Shown: positions 39,772-52,706 of the stretch, one piece after another
Layout of the letters: each line of letters opens with the position of its first letter
Position numbering within the stretch: the first letter of the stretch is position 1
Assembly: GCA_029783825.1 (NCBI GenBank)
Contig: JAREIK010000775.1
Span: 212,794-276,793, forward strand
Origin: Sapria himalayana
Lineage: Eukaryota; Streptophyta; Magnoliopsida; Malpighiales; Rafflesiaceae
Direction of reading: 5' to 3'
DNA length: 64,000 nt
The notes under the pieces: model-generated
Told to the model about the DNA's origin: nothing
Databases searched by the model: none
Seen by the model: the letters and a program-made list of their open reading frames with translations, nothing else
Program-made: the position numbers and the translations under genes

Positions 39772-40702
39772 TTCTTATACCTTTGGGATCCAATGGTAAA
39801 AAGACAAAACAGAAAACTAACAAGCTCGGCTTACAATAGATCAGAGCAAAGTAAATGAGGTCTTATATTTCAGGCAGTGTAATATATAAATATAAATATA
39901 ATTTGAATCCCCCTAGAACTAGATGATGTTATCCACATAATAGAACAAAAATCAGACAAAGTAGGCGAAGATTAGATCCGCATATAGATATGTCAACAAA
40001 GTTTGTCTCATTCTGCTAAAATTATTTATGACTTGCTGGCAATGTAAGTGGAAAGCCAATAAAGACCCTCGTAGAGGCCATCGCCAGAGGTAGTACAGGT
40101 GCTCTGAATGTACCAATGGCATTGGCGAAGAGAGTGAAGTCCTAGCTTATCAATAATTTTAGTTGCATTCATAGCATTGGGAAGATCTTCCTTATTGGCA
40201 AACACTAGCAAAACTGCATCTCGAAACTTTTCCTCATTTAACAACCTATGCAATTTATCTCTAGCTTCAATAACAGAATTTCTATCATTGTTGTCCACCA
40301 CAAATATGAGAAAGTGGGTATTTTAGAAGTAATCCCTATTGAAAGGGTGAATCTTGTCTTGACCCCCAACATCCCACACAGTGAAATTGATGTTTTTGTA
40401 TTCAATAGTCACTACATTGAAGACAATAGTAGGAATTGTGGTGACAATTTCACCAAGCTTCAACTTATACAGAATGGTTGTCTTACCGCCAGCATAAAGA
40501 CCTAGCATCAAAATCTACATCTCCTTGTTGGCTAATAGCCTACTGAATAGCTTTGTGAACGTCAGCCCCATTTTTTTAACTAAACCTCAATTTCTTTATC
40601 ATATGGCAGTAAAGAGATTTGATGAGAGAAAGAAACAAAATCAATATACCTCAAGAGATAGTCACAAGAGAGGGAGTTCAACCTCTATATGTTCTTATAC
40701 CT
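39772..40702 (-). mobile_element. Retroposed cDNA insertion with 11-bp target duplication
   Basis: TTCTTATACCT occurs at 39,772-39,782 and 40,692-40,702, exactly flanking a GC-richer, non-repetitive insert of 909 bp. Removing the insert and one copy restores an uninterrupted AT-rich unit (compare 39,240-39,290). The insert holds an intronless ARF coding sequence with about 240 bp of 3' and 120 bp of 5' flank that look like UTRs. No poly(A) tail longer than two or three bases is left at the 3' side. Confidence 0.8.
40026..40571 (-). pseudogene. Processed pseudogene of ADP-ribosylation factor (ARF1 class)
   Basis: From ATG 40,571 to TGA-free end TAA at 40,026 the sequence is 182 codons in one frame, exactly the length of plant ARF1 (181 aa), without introns or frameshifts. 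ARF is a small GTPase that recruits vesicle coats at the Golgi. Visible: MGLTFTKLFSRLL with the myristoylated Gly2, a P-loop changed to GLYAGGKTT, switch [10 protein letters not shown], switch [15 protein letters not shown] in place of NKQD, and the C-terminal [13 protein letters not shown]. Codons 19 (Arg in ARF1) and 83 (Gln in ARF1) are stops, so the protein is not made. Plant ARF1 genes normally have introns, so this is a retrocopy. Substitutions in the P-loop and guanine-binding motif agree with relaxed selection. Confidence 0.92.
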
Positions 40703-41240
40703 ATAGTATATATAATTAAAATAGAGTTATATATAGTTAAACATATAATTATATGTAGATATATTCATACAAGTATTTAAGAGTAGTTATACATAAATAT
40801 ATACAAAGTTATAAAAAAATATATAGATTTAATTATACTACTACATACATGTATACATAGATACAAATATAGTTATATTTAATTATATAGAGTATTACAT
40901 GGTTATACAAATATTTATATAAAGTAATACATATATAGTTATAAATATGCATGTTGTTAAAGATATAGTTATATATAACATTTTTATAGCTATACATTTA
41001 GCAAAATACAATTATATATAGTTATATATTATTATACATATGATATATTTTCTTAAAAATATAGTTATATAGAATTACATATATAGTTATATAATATTAT
41101 AAAATTAAAAAAATAGTTATATATAATTATTAATATAGTTATTAATATAGTTATAAAAATAGTTTACATAGTTACAAATATAGTTAAATATAATTATGAA
41201 AAGTTTTATATAGTTATACAAATATTTATAAATAGTTATC
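40703..41240. repeat. AT-rich tandem units, continuation
   Basis: Resumes the ~0.5-kb GTTATACATATAG-type unit beyond the ARF insertion and decays near 41,240 into shorter, irregular ATAGTTATAA motifs. Confidence 0.75.
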
Positions 41241-42060
41241 ATATACTATGATAACAACACACTCTCAAATGCCCAATTGAATTACACCACTATAGAGAAA
41301 GAACTTATATCAACAATCTTTTCTTTTGACAAGTTAATATCATATTTAGTGGGAACCAAAGTCATAGTATATACTAAATATTCTATAATCAAATATCTCA
41401 TAAAAAAGAAAGATGTCAAGCCTAGATTAATTTGATAAATTTTACTATTACAATAGTTTGAACTAGAGATATTAGATAAGAAATGCACATATAATCAAAA
41501 TTAAAAATAGCTTATAAAGACTAGAAAAAGAAGATAGAAGAGTTGATGAAGAAGATATTAGATAGATTTTTTTATTTGAACAAATTATAATATTGAATAA
41601 AAATGTAACTCCATGGTATGTAGTATTGAATGAACCTTATCATTGCAAGTAGTACTCTGATCAAATTTTGAGGCAAAGTTTTATAGATGAGAGATTAGTA
41701 ATATCTTGCAATAATGTCACTTTTTTCTCCAACTCTCATGAATTTGTGGAATATGTTAGTATTTATGTGCTCAAGTATTTTTCTTCTCAAAATTAATGTT
41801 GATATTTACATATATATGCATTAATATATATGTGCATATACACTACCCCACACACACACACATTTATACATCCATATACATTATTATACATTATATATCA
41901 GCATACACATTTTTGTACTTTTGTATAAATTCACACATGTATCTACATTTTCAAAGTAGTATGTATATACTTGTATGCATGCATATACTACTGTACACCC
42001 ACACAAACACACACATATACCTATATACATAATATATTTTTAAAGTTACACATGAAACTA
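41241..42060. other. Unassigned DNA with a coding-like relic near 41,600
   Basis: 41,595-41,795 reads on the + strand NKNVTPWYVVLNEPYHCK, one stop, then YSDQILRQSFIDERLVIS with a Ser/Phe/Val-rich continuation. The composition is protein-like but I do not recognise the family. From 41,800 the DNA is AT-rich with CACACA runs. Confidence 0.35.
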
Positions 42061-42195
42061 TTATATATGAGTGTGTGTGTGTGTGTGTGTAAATGTATTT
42101 ATATTTTTTGATTTCGAAAATTTAATTTAAATAAAATATTATATATGTACACAATGTATGAAATATTGTAAATTTTTATATTTAAAACAAATATT

Positions 42196-42199
42196 TGTG

Positions 42200-42235
<36 letters not shown>

Positions 42236-42349
42236 CGCGCATGTGTGTGTGTGTGTGTGTATGCGTGCATGTGTGTGTGTGTGTGTGTGTATGCGTGCAT
42301 GTGTGTGTGTGTGTGTGTGTGTATATGCGTGCATGTGTGTGTGTGTGTG
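42196..42349 (+). repeat. Compound (TG)n array with TATGCGYGCATG spacers
   Basis: TG runs are separated by a near-perfect palindromic spacer TATGCGCGCATG or TATGCGTGCATG at about 42,232, 42,260, 42,290 and 42,324, giving a ~30-bp higher-order unit. A separate (GT)10 lies at 42,071-42,090. The Cys/Val frame through it is an artefact. Confidence 0.92.
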
Positions 42350-44235
42350 AAGCATATTAATGTGTAAAATGAAATTATGAATTAAATATATGAGCTTCTA
42401 TTTTATTCAAATAATTGTATTTTTACTAATATTTATATTAAAATAACTATCATTATACTAATATAAATAAATGAAGTTGGCATATTTGTAAATTATTGTA
42501 TTTTTACAATCATGTTAAAATTGAAAATATAGTTCATAAATAGATAATATTGTTTTTGTTTTTCTATATATTTTTTTATTAAAATATTAATGTCTATGAT
42601 AAATTTTACCTACTATTTATTGTTATTAATAAATTTTTAGAAACTTTAAAATTCAAACAAATATAATGTAGTGCATATAAATAAATGTTTTTAATGTTTT
42701 GTAAAAAATCAATTATTTCTTTAATTATGTTGAAATAAAACAGATTACCATATAAATATATGAGTAAATTTTTCTACAATTAATTATTTTTTTTTATTTT
42801 ATTCAAGATATATAAATGACCATATAAATATTTGAATTTGTTTTTTTAAATAATTATTTTTAAATTTTTTTTTCAAATTGAATACATGACAATGTTTTTT
42901 TTTGTAATTAATAGATATATTTCAAACATTGTATATTTATAATAAATATAACATATTGCATATTATGAGGTGCAATTTTTATTTTGTAAATAAAATTTAT
43001 TTTTAAAGTTTTATCTTTGCAAAATGAAACTACATCACATATATATTTTAAAAATTTTTTATAATATTTATTTCACAGACATATTGTTATTTGTTGTGAA
43101 ATTTACAACATAAATTTTAACAAATAAACATTTTATTAGAAATCAAATTTAATTAAATGGTATTAAGTGAAACAAAAATACAAACCCTAAACATATTAAA
43201 GCTTAATGATTAATACAAACATATAAAAATACAATAAAAATACATTTAAGGTTGAAAAAATTAATTTTAAGTTTCTAAAATATTTGGGAAAATGATAAAG
43301 ATTTATACAATATCCAAAAAAACATGTATGAATGAGATGAATGATATGAATGGATATTAAGTTTCTGAAGCATGTAGTTATATATGTTTGTGATGTAGTT
43401 ATATATAATGAACACCAATAAAAATTTAGGGTTACTGCTAATGACCTAACCTGATCCAGAATCTTATTTGGGTATGATTTCCACCTCACATTGGTCTCAC
43501 TACATGCATTCTTAGGTTTGATTTGTTGGGATAATGGTAGAAAGCTGTGTGTAGAGGTTTGAGGATCTAGAAAATGTCTAGCTCTTATTAAAATTATCAT
43601 TTCTAATAATTTTAAAATATGAGTGTGTACTCTTGCTTTTCAGGCATGCTTTGCATGTGCTTCTTATTAAAGTGGAAAACAATAGTCTTGTTTTGCATTT
43701 TTTTCTTTAAATAAAACAATAATCAAAAAAAGGATTCTGCTGGTAGAAACTGATGATCACTCCAATTGGGGCTCCTTCATTTTTCAAAGCCTTCATGTTC
43801 AATACGATGGTTCATGTTCGTGCCGAGGTGGATCATTTTCATTCTTCAGCAATAAATTATCAAGGTCTAGACTTGAGGTGGGCCATTATTTTTTATTTAT
43901 GTTTTTATTATCTTAGGAAGGTGTGATACAGAAATATGGCTATGATTTCTTCACTGGTTACCAGAGGAGCTAGGGGAGAGAGGAACATCAATTTCATGAA
44001 TAGATTATACTTTATGCAATGTCGTTAGATGTATTGATGAAGATGTAATAAAATTTTGTTATGTTTTTTTTTAAATGTAATATATAGTATCAAAAAAATG
44101 TATTAATTGCTTTTATATTTTGTTAATTATAAATTATGGTTTATAGTTTAAGTTTTTATTTAATTTAATATAAAAACTTAAAAATATGTAATCAATTTTT
44201 TTGTAAAAAAATAAAATAGTAAAAATAATTTTAAA
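42350..44235. other. Unassigned AT-rich DNA, no gene recognised
   Basis: 42,350-43,190 is very AT-rich. A minus-strand frame at 43,196-43,600 (134 codons) and GC-richer text at 43,740-44,010 matched no family I know. The latter could be a degraded exon or captured fragment, but no start, splice or domain evidence supports a gene. Confidence 0.35.
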
Positions 44236-44239
44236 ATGA

Positions 44240-44515
44240 AAATAGCTAGGGATTTTTCCCTCGCTAATTTGTTAGGGACTTTTCTGTAAATTTAACATAC
44301 GATCAAATTTAGCAAGAAAAAATAAATTTAGCTAGGGAATTTTACGTCGTTAAAAATTTTTTGATATGGAATTTTTTGAACATTACTTTTTTGCGATGAG
44401 CACATTAGTTTTGGAAAACTTCGGTCATTAATCCATCGTTATTCTGTTTTAAAAATAGTAAAATCCTATTTAGCTAGGGAATATTTCCAAGTTATTTGGG
44501 ATTTTTTTTGTCGTG
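44240..44515 (+). repeat. CACTA-like right terminus of insertion 2
   Basis: Subterminal motifs TAGCTAGGGA, TCCCTCGCTAA and TTACGTCGTTAA lead to GGGATTTTTTTTGTCGTG ending at 44,515. The reverse complement, CACGACAAAAAAAATCCC, matches the left TIR at 11,680 at 14 of 18 positions. CTAT-type sequence begins about 10-30 bp later. Confidence 0.75.
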
Positions 44516-44859
44516 ATATATATTTGACTTTCTACATAATAGTATATATTTCAATCTATTTATCTAACTATTTATCTATCTTTCTATCTGCCTTTATATC
44601 TACATATCTATATATCTATATAAAAATCAATTTTTCTATTTGTCTATCTACCTATCTTTTTATCTATCTATCTATGTATCTATCTATTTGTCTGTCTATA
44701 TCTCAATCAATAAATCTATCTATCTATTTTTCTATTTGTATATTTATCTATTTGTCTTTTTGTCTGAATCTCTAATTATCTAATTTTATATCTTTCTAAT
44801 TGTCAAACTATATATCTTTCTAACTATCTAATTTTGTTTCAGTCCATCAGTCTATTAGT

Positions 44860-44895
<36 letters not shown>

Positions 44896-45589
44896 TATCT
44901 ATATATCTTTCTATATTTCTATCTACCTATCTATTTGTCTACCTATTTCTCTATCTATTTGCATATTTGTCTATATGTCTATTTGTATATATATCTATTT
45001 TACTAACTATCTAACAATTTAACTATCAATCAAACAATCAATCTAATAGTCTATCTATTTATCTATCATTATATCTATCTTCCTATCTATCTATCTGTCT
45101 ATCTGTCTGTCTATCATCTATCTTTCTCTAACTATCTATCTATCTATACATCTATATTTTTGGTTATCGATCGGTATATCTATCTATCCATGTATATTAC
45201 TATTTGTATATATGTATATCTGCCTTTATATCCATCTCCCTATCTACCTATTTTTTTATCTGACTAACTTTTTTTTTCTATTTGTCTATCTATCTACCTT
45301 TCTATCTATCTTTTTATCTTTCTATGAGTCTATTTGTCTATCTATCTATCTATCTATTTATCTATTTTTCTATCTATATGTCTATAATTATATTTATCTA
45401 TCAATCTATCTATCTATCTATCGATTAACCAATCTGTATAGCTATCTATCTATCTATTTGTCTATATATCTATTTGTATAACTACCTAACTCTTTAACTA
45501 TCAATCAGACAATTAGTATATTAGTCTATCTATTTAACTTTCTATCAATCTTTCTTTCTTTCTATCTATCTAACTATCTATCTATCTAT

Positions 45590-45701
45590 CAATATGTCTA
45601 TCTAGCTATCTAATAATTTGTCTAACAGACTATCTATCTATCTGTCAATATGTCTATCTAGCTATCTAATAATTTGTCTAACAGACTATCTATCTATCTG
45701 T
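45590..45701 (+). repeat. 56-bp perfect tandem duplication in the array
   Basis: The phrase starting CAATATGTCTATCTAGC and containing TTTGTCTAACAGAC is present twice, 56 bp apart, without visible change. This indicates a recent unequal exchange or slippage event. Confidence 0.9.
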
Positions 45702-48700
45702 CTATCTATATATATGTCTTTCTACCTATCTACTTTTCGGCCTTATTATTTATCTCTCTATCTTTCTATATATCTATTTGTGTATCTATCTACCTATTTA
45801 TCTGACCTTTTATCAGACAATTTGTCTATCTATCTATCTATCTATCTAACTATCTATTTAACTATCCATCTATCTATCTACCTGACTATCTTTCAATCTA
45901 TCTATCAGACTATATGTATATATGTGTGTGTGTGTGTGTCAAACTATCTATATTTTTATCTCCTTATCCTCCAATCTACCTTTTTGTCTATCTATATATA
46001 TGTTTATTTGTCATTCTGTAAATCTATCTATCTGTCAATTTGGTTAAAAATCAATCAATCTATCTATCTATCTATATATATATGTTAATATGTCTAACTA
46101 TCTAATTATATATCTATTTGTCTATCTATCTATCTATCTATTTATCTATTTATCTATCTATATATCTATCTAACTATATATATGTCTATCTATCATTCTA
46201 TCTGTCTATCAAAAAATTTTTATATTTGTCTATATATCTATTGACTATATGTTTATATGTCTATCTATTTATTAGTTTATATATCTATATATCTGTCTAT
46301 CTATCTACCCATCTATCTCTCTACCTATCTCTATATCTATTTGTGCATTTATCTATGTGTCTATCTATCTAATTGTCTATATATCTCTTTTATAAACTAT
46401 CTGACTATTTAACTAACAATACAACTATTAGTCTATCAGTAAATCTATGTATCTATTTATCTATCAATATATATATCTCCTATCAATCTATCCATCTATT
46501 TGTCTATCTTTCTATCTATCTAACTATTTGTTTATTTGTATATCTGCCTTTCTACTCATCTACCTATCTACATATTTGTTGATCAGTCTATCTATCTATC
46601 TATATCTTTATCTTTTTATCAGTCTATTTTTCAATCTATGTATTTATCTATCTATTTATCTATCTATTTATCTATCTATCTATATATCTATCATTATATT
46701 TCTTGATCTGTGTATCAATCAATCTATCTATTTTTTTATCTCTATATCTATCTAGATATATTTCTATCTAATTGTCAATATATCTATTTTTCTAACAATC
46801 TATCTATCTAACTCTATAACTATCAATCAAATAATCAGTCTGTTTATCTATCTATCTATCTAACTAACTAACTATCTATCTATTTAACTAACAAACTATC
46901 TATCTATCTATCTTTTTATTAGGATATTTGTCTATCTATCTTTCTTTCTTTCTATTTATTTAACTATATTTATGTCTAACTAACTAACTAACTAACTATC
47001 GATCGATCTATCTATCTGTCTATCTACCTTTGTGTCTATTTGAGAATTTATTATCTATCTATCTGCCAATTTATATATATATCTATCAATCAATCTATTT
47101 GTTAATCCTATTATCTATCGATCTATCTATCTATTTATTTATATATCCATATATTTATCAATTCATCTATCTATTTGTCTATCTGTCTATCTTCCCATTT
47201 ATCATTCAAATGATTTATCTATCTACCTAACTACTATCTATCTATCTATCTAGCAGCCTATATTTACATCTATCAATCTATCTGACTATATGTATATATA
47301 TATATGTTAAACTATTTATATTTTTATCTGCTTATCCTCATATCAGCTTTTTTGTCTATATATCTATATGTTTTAATGTCAATATGTATATTAATTTATC
47401 TGTCTATTTGTTTAATAGTCTATCTATCTATTTATCTATCTTTCTATCAAGCTATCTATATGTTAATAAGTCTAACTATCTAATTAGATATCTATTTTTC
47501 AATCAATCAATCTTTCTATTTATCTATCTATATATCAATCTATTTATCTATTTATATATCAAACTATCAATCAATCTATCTTTCTATATGTCTCTCTATT
47601 AAACTTTCAATCTGCTTTTCTAATAATCTATTAATCTATCTATCTATCTATCTATCGATCTATCTATAAATCTATCTATTTGTCTATATGTCTATCTATT
47701 ATTCTATCTATATGTCAATCTTTCTATCTATATATCTAGCTATGTATCTATATGTCTATTTTTGTATCTATTTATCTGTTTGTCTACATATCATCTATCT
47801 ATCTATCTATATATCACTTTGTCTATTTGTTTATTTTTTTATCTATCTATCTATCTATGTGTATATCTTTCTATTTCTCTATCTATGTATTTATATATCT
47901 ATCTCTCTGTCTATCTATCTATCTATCTATCTGTCTGTCTGTCTTTCTATCTGTATGTCTATCTATCTATGTGTCTTTGTATATAACAATTTTTCTGTCT
48001 ATCTATCTATCTATATAAGTTTCTATCTATCTATCTATCTATCAACCTATCAATCTCTATATCAATCTACCTATCTTTTTGTCTATCTCTATATTTGTTT
48101 ATCCATCTTTCTATCTATCTATCATATGTATATTTGTGTATTTGTGTATCTATCTATCAGTATATTTGCCTATCTATCTATATATCTATCTATCTATTTG
48201 TGTAACTATCTATATATCTATATGATTATCTATTTATCTTTCTAACTTTCAATTTGTATATCTTTCTATCTGTCAAACTATATTTCTTTTTATCTATCTA
48301 TATGAATATTTCTTTATTAGTTTTTCTTTCTATCTCTCTATTTCACTATCTTTCTATTTGTCTATTTATATATCTCAGTATCTTTTGATATGTCTATCTA
48401 TCTATTTATCTATATGTTTATCTGTTTATAAGTCTTTCTATTTATTTATGTATTTGTCTATATGTAAAACTAAATATATGAGTATCTATTAATTTATCTT
48501 TCTATCTATCTATGTATCAATCAATCTGTCTATCTATCTTTTTGTCCATCTATCTATCTATCTATTTGTCTATCTATCTATGTATTTATCTATCAATCTT
48601 TCTATTTATATAATGTCTATCTATCTGTCTAACTATTTATATATTTATCTATATATCTATCTAGATTTCTATTTATTTGTCTATCTGTGTATCTCTCTAA

Positions 48701-49011
48701 ATAACTATTTGTCTATCCCTCTAGCTATCTATATTTTTATCTCTCTATCTTATTATATGTTTAACTATTTATCTATCTATCAATATATCTCTCTTTATGT
48801 ATATTTGTTTATTAATCAATATACCTATTGGTTTATCTATCAATCTGTATATCTATCTATCTATCCATTTATCTAGCTAAATGACAATATGTGTATCTAT
48901 ACATCTATCTATCTATTTATATTATTGTTTATCTATCTATCTATCTGTATATATAGCTATTTAATTATTTGTCTGTCTGTCTCTCTTTGTACCTATCTAT
49001 CTGTCTATGTC

Positions 49012-49125
49012 TTTGTGTCTGTGTCTAGGTGTCTATGTATCTATGTCTCTATGTGTATAAATGTATATGTGTCTATGTGTCTATGTGTCTATGTGTCTAT
49101 GTGTATATGTGTATATGTGTCTTTT
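49012..49125 (+). repeat. TATGTGTC octamer block 1
   Basis: The local unit switches from 4 bp to 8 bp: CTATGTGT repeated with small variants, best preserved at 49,066-49,110. The frame reading Met/Cys/Val is an artefact. Confidence 0.9.
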
Positions 49126-50443
49126 TCTCTATGGATTTAGGTGTCTATCTATCTATGTATATATCTACCTATGTATATATCTATCTGCCTATCAAACTTT
49201 CTACATATATATCTATCTATATATCTACGAATCTAGTTATTTGTGGCTCTATATATCTGTATATGTTTTTATTTATCTTTCTATCTACTTGCCTACCAGA
49301 ATATCAATTTATTTTTCATTCTAACTTTTTTTCAACCTGTCTATATAATTATCATTGTATCTATCTATATGTTTGTCTGTCTATCTATCTATCACTCAAT
49401 TTGTCTATCTATCTTTATATCTATCTATCTTTCTTTCTTTCTATCACTCTATTCATCAATTAGTCTATCAGTCTATCTATCTATTTATCAAACTATCTAA
49501 ATGTCTATATCTCTTACTGTCTATCTGTCAATCTATCTATTTATCTAACTATCTTTCTATTTGTCTATCTATCTCAAAGTTTATTTCTCTATCAATCTTT
49601 TAGTATATAATTCTAATAGTATATGTGTCTATCTATTTATCTATCTATCTATTGGTCAATCAATATATTTATCTAATAGTCTACTTGTCTATCTGTCTAC
49701 CTGTTTATCTATCTATTTAGCTATCTTTCTATCTATCTATTTTTCTATCTATCTATATGTCTTTTTGTATTTCTAACTATCAATCATTCTATCTATCTAT
49801 GTATATATGTATCTATCAATATATATGTTTATTTTTCAATCAATCAATCAATCAATCAATTTAACTATCTATATTTCTATATATCTATCAATTTGTGAAT
49901 CTATCTATATGTCTATATATTTATCTATTTATCTATGCATTTATTGATTTGTCTATCTATCTATCTATGTGTCAATCTAACTTTTTGTTTTTCTATCTAT
50001 GTATTTATTTGTTTATTTTTCTATCTATATATTTATCTATAATCGTATGTATCTATTTGTATATCTATCTATTTGTCAATCTTTCTATCTATCCATCTAT
50101 ATTTCTATCATTCTTTCATGTCTTCTTTATATTTTTCTATCTATTTATCTATGAATCTATCTATCTATCTATATGTCTGTCTGTCTATCAAACTATCTAT
50201 CTATCTATCTATTTATCTATATATCTATCTTTCTAATTGTCTAATTATCTATCTATCCATCAATCAATCTATCTATCTGTATATATGTCGATCTGTCTTT
50301 CTGTCAATCAATCAATTTATCTATTTATCTATCTATATTTCTATATGTCTATTTGTCTATCTATCTATTTGTATATCTATCTATCTAACTATCTATTTAG
50401 TTTCCTATCTATCTATCTATATCAATCAATCTATATATCTATG

Positions 50444-50478
<35 letters not shown>

Positions 50479-50976
50479 CTATCTATCTATCTATTTATTT
50501 TTCTAATGGTCTATATGTCTATCTTTCCATACGTCTACTTGTCATTATATCTATCTGTCTATCTATCATCTCTCTATCTATCAATCTATTAATCTATCTA
50601 TCTATATATTTGTCTCTGTCTCACTCTATATTTTTATCTATATATTTATCTTTCGATCTATCTATATGTCTATCTATATATATGTCTATTTGTTAATCTT
50701 TCTATTTGTCTATCTGTATATATATCTATTTATTTGAATTTCTTTATTTATATCTTTTATCTATATATCTATCTATCTATCCAAATGTCTATTTATCTAT
50801 TTATATTTGTGTCTATTTATATTTTTTCTTTTTTGTCGATACATTTATCTATATAACTATCTATTTGTCTATTAGTAAATAAATTTATCTTTATATCTAT
50901 ATTCTGTCTAATAGTCTATCTATCTATCTAATTTTTTATCTATCTATATGTCTGTTTATTTTTTTATTTATCTATC

Positions 50977-50982
<6 letters not shown>

Positions 50983-51026
<44 letters not shown>
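50983..51026. repeat. (AT)22 run in the CTAT array
   Basis: A perfect AT run, among the longest within the satellite. TAT-rich units flank it. Confidence 0.9.
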
Positions 51027-51030
<4 letters not shown>

Positions 51031-51520
51031 CTATTTGGATATATATTTATATATATACACACATTTATATATATATATCAATCTACTTGTCTATCTATCT
51101 ATCTATCTTTCTATTTGTATATCTGTCTAACTATCTATATGATGTTTTTCTATCTATATATCTATCTATCAATGTATCTGCTATCCATATATCTATCTAT
51201 CTGTATATGTATTTTTTTATCTATCTATCTATTAGTCTATCTATCTATATTATTTTATAATTGTCCATCTATCTATCTATCTATTTATCTATCTATATGT
51301 TTATCTAACATTTAATTTATTTATCTATATGTCGATCTATATATATATATATCTATCTATCTAATTGTTTAATTTTATTTTTGTCTATTAGTCAATCATT
51401 AAATCTATATATCTATCTATATATATTTCTGTGTATTTATCTATCTATCTTTATATCTATCTAACTATCCAAATATTTTTCTATCTATCTATCTATCTCT
51501 TTGTCTATAAATTTTCTATT

Positions 51521-51557
<37 letters not shown>

Positions 51558-52595
51558 ATCTATCTATGTCTGTATTTGTCTATCTATCTTTTTGTCTATT
51601 TAATTGCCTATCTATATATTTATATATCTCTCTGTCTATCTGTCCATTTAATTATTTGTCTAATTCATTATATGTTTATCTAACTATATTTGTAACTAAT
51701 TAACTAACTCTCTTTCTATCTAAGTGTCTATCTGTTAATCTATCTATCTATCTAATTGTCTAAATATCTTTCTATGTATTAGAATATCAGTAAATCTATA
51801 TATTTGTCTATCTCTCTAAATATCTATGTAGCAATCTATCTATCTATTTATCTCTCTATCTTTTATATATCTATCTATCTATATATCTGTCTTAATTATA
51901 TCTCTAACTATTTATTTGTCTATCAATCTATTAGTCTATCAATTAATCTGTCTAATCTATCTATTTATCTATTTATCTATGTGTTTATGTAACTATCTTT
52001 CTATTTTTCTAACTATCTATATGTCTATCTGTTAATCTATGTATATGTCTATCCGAATATTTGTCTATCTATCTATCTATTTTTATAACTATCTAACTAT
52101 CTATCTATTTATATGTCTATCTATATATATTTCTATCTGTCTTTCTTTCTTTTAGTCTATCTATCTTTCTATCTATCTATATTTTTGTTAATCTATTTAT
52201 CTGAATATTTATTTTTCTGTCTATCTATATATCTATCTATCTATCTATCTATCTAATTGTCTATCTAGTTAGTTATCTATCTACCTGTCTAGTTATCTCG
52301 TTTGTCTATCAGTCTATCTAACTAGTTGTTTATCTCTACATTTGAATATATGTATATCTATCTATCTATATATTTGTATATCAATCTATAAATATATATT
52401 TGTTTATCTCACAATCTATATATCTAGCAATCTATCTATCTATTTGTCTATAATTCTATTTTTCTATCTTTCGATCTATCTATCTATTTGTTTATCTTAA
52501 TATTTATCTATTTCTCTATTTGTCTATCTCTCTATCTACTTATATATCTATTTATCTATCTATATGTCTATCTCTCTCTATATCTATCAATCTAT

Positions 52596-52706
52596 CTCTG
52601 TCTATGTGTCTATGTTTTTATGTTTATATGTGTCTATGTGTCTATATCTCTATGTATCAATGTGTTTATTTGTTATTGTGTCTATGTGTCTACGTATCTA
52701 TGTATT
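52596..52706 (+). repeat. TATGTGTC octamer block 2
   Basis: A second, more diverged block of the same CTATGTGT octamer seen at 49,012, about 3.6 kb away. Confidence 0.85.

Noticed and set aside
40248..40719. Plus-strand frames across the ARF locus
   Set aside because: Antisense shadows of the ARF retropseudogene or of its 5' leader.
42158..42367. Cys/Val frame (VCVCVC)
   Set aside because: Translation of a TG microsatellite.
49029..49463. Met/Cys/Leu-rich frame resembling a cysteine-rich protein
   Set aside because: It is the CTATGTGT octamer block read in frame.
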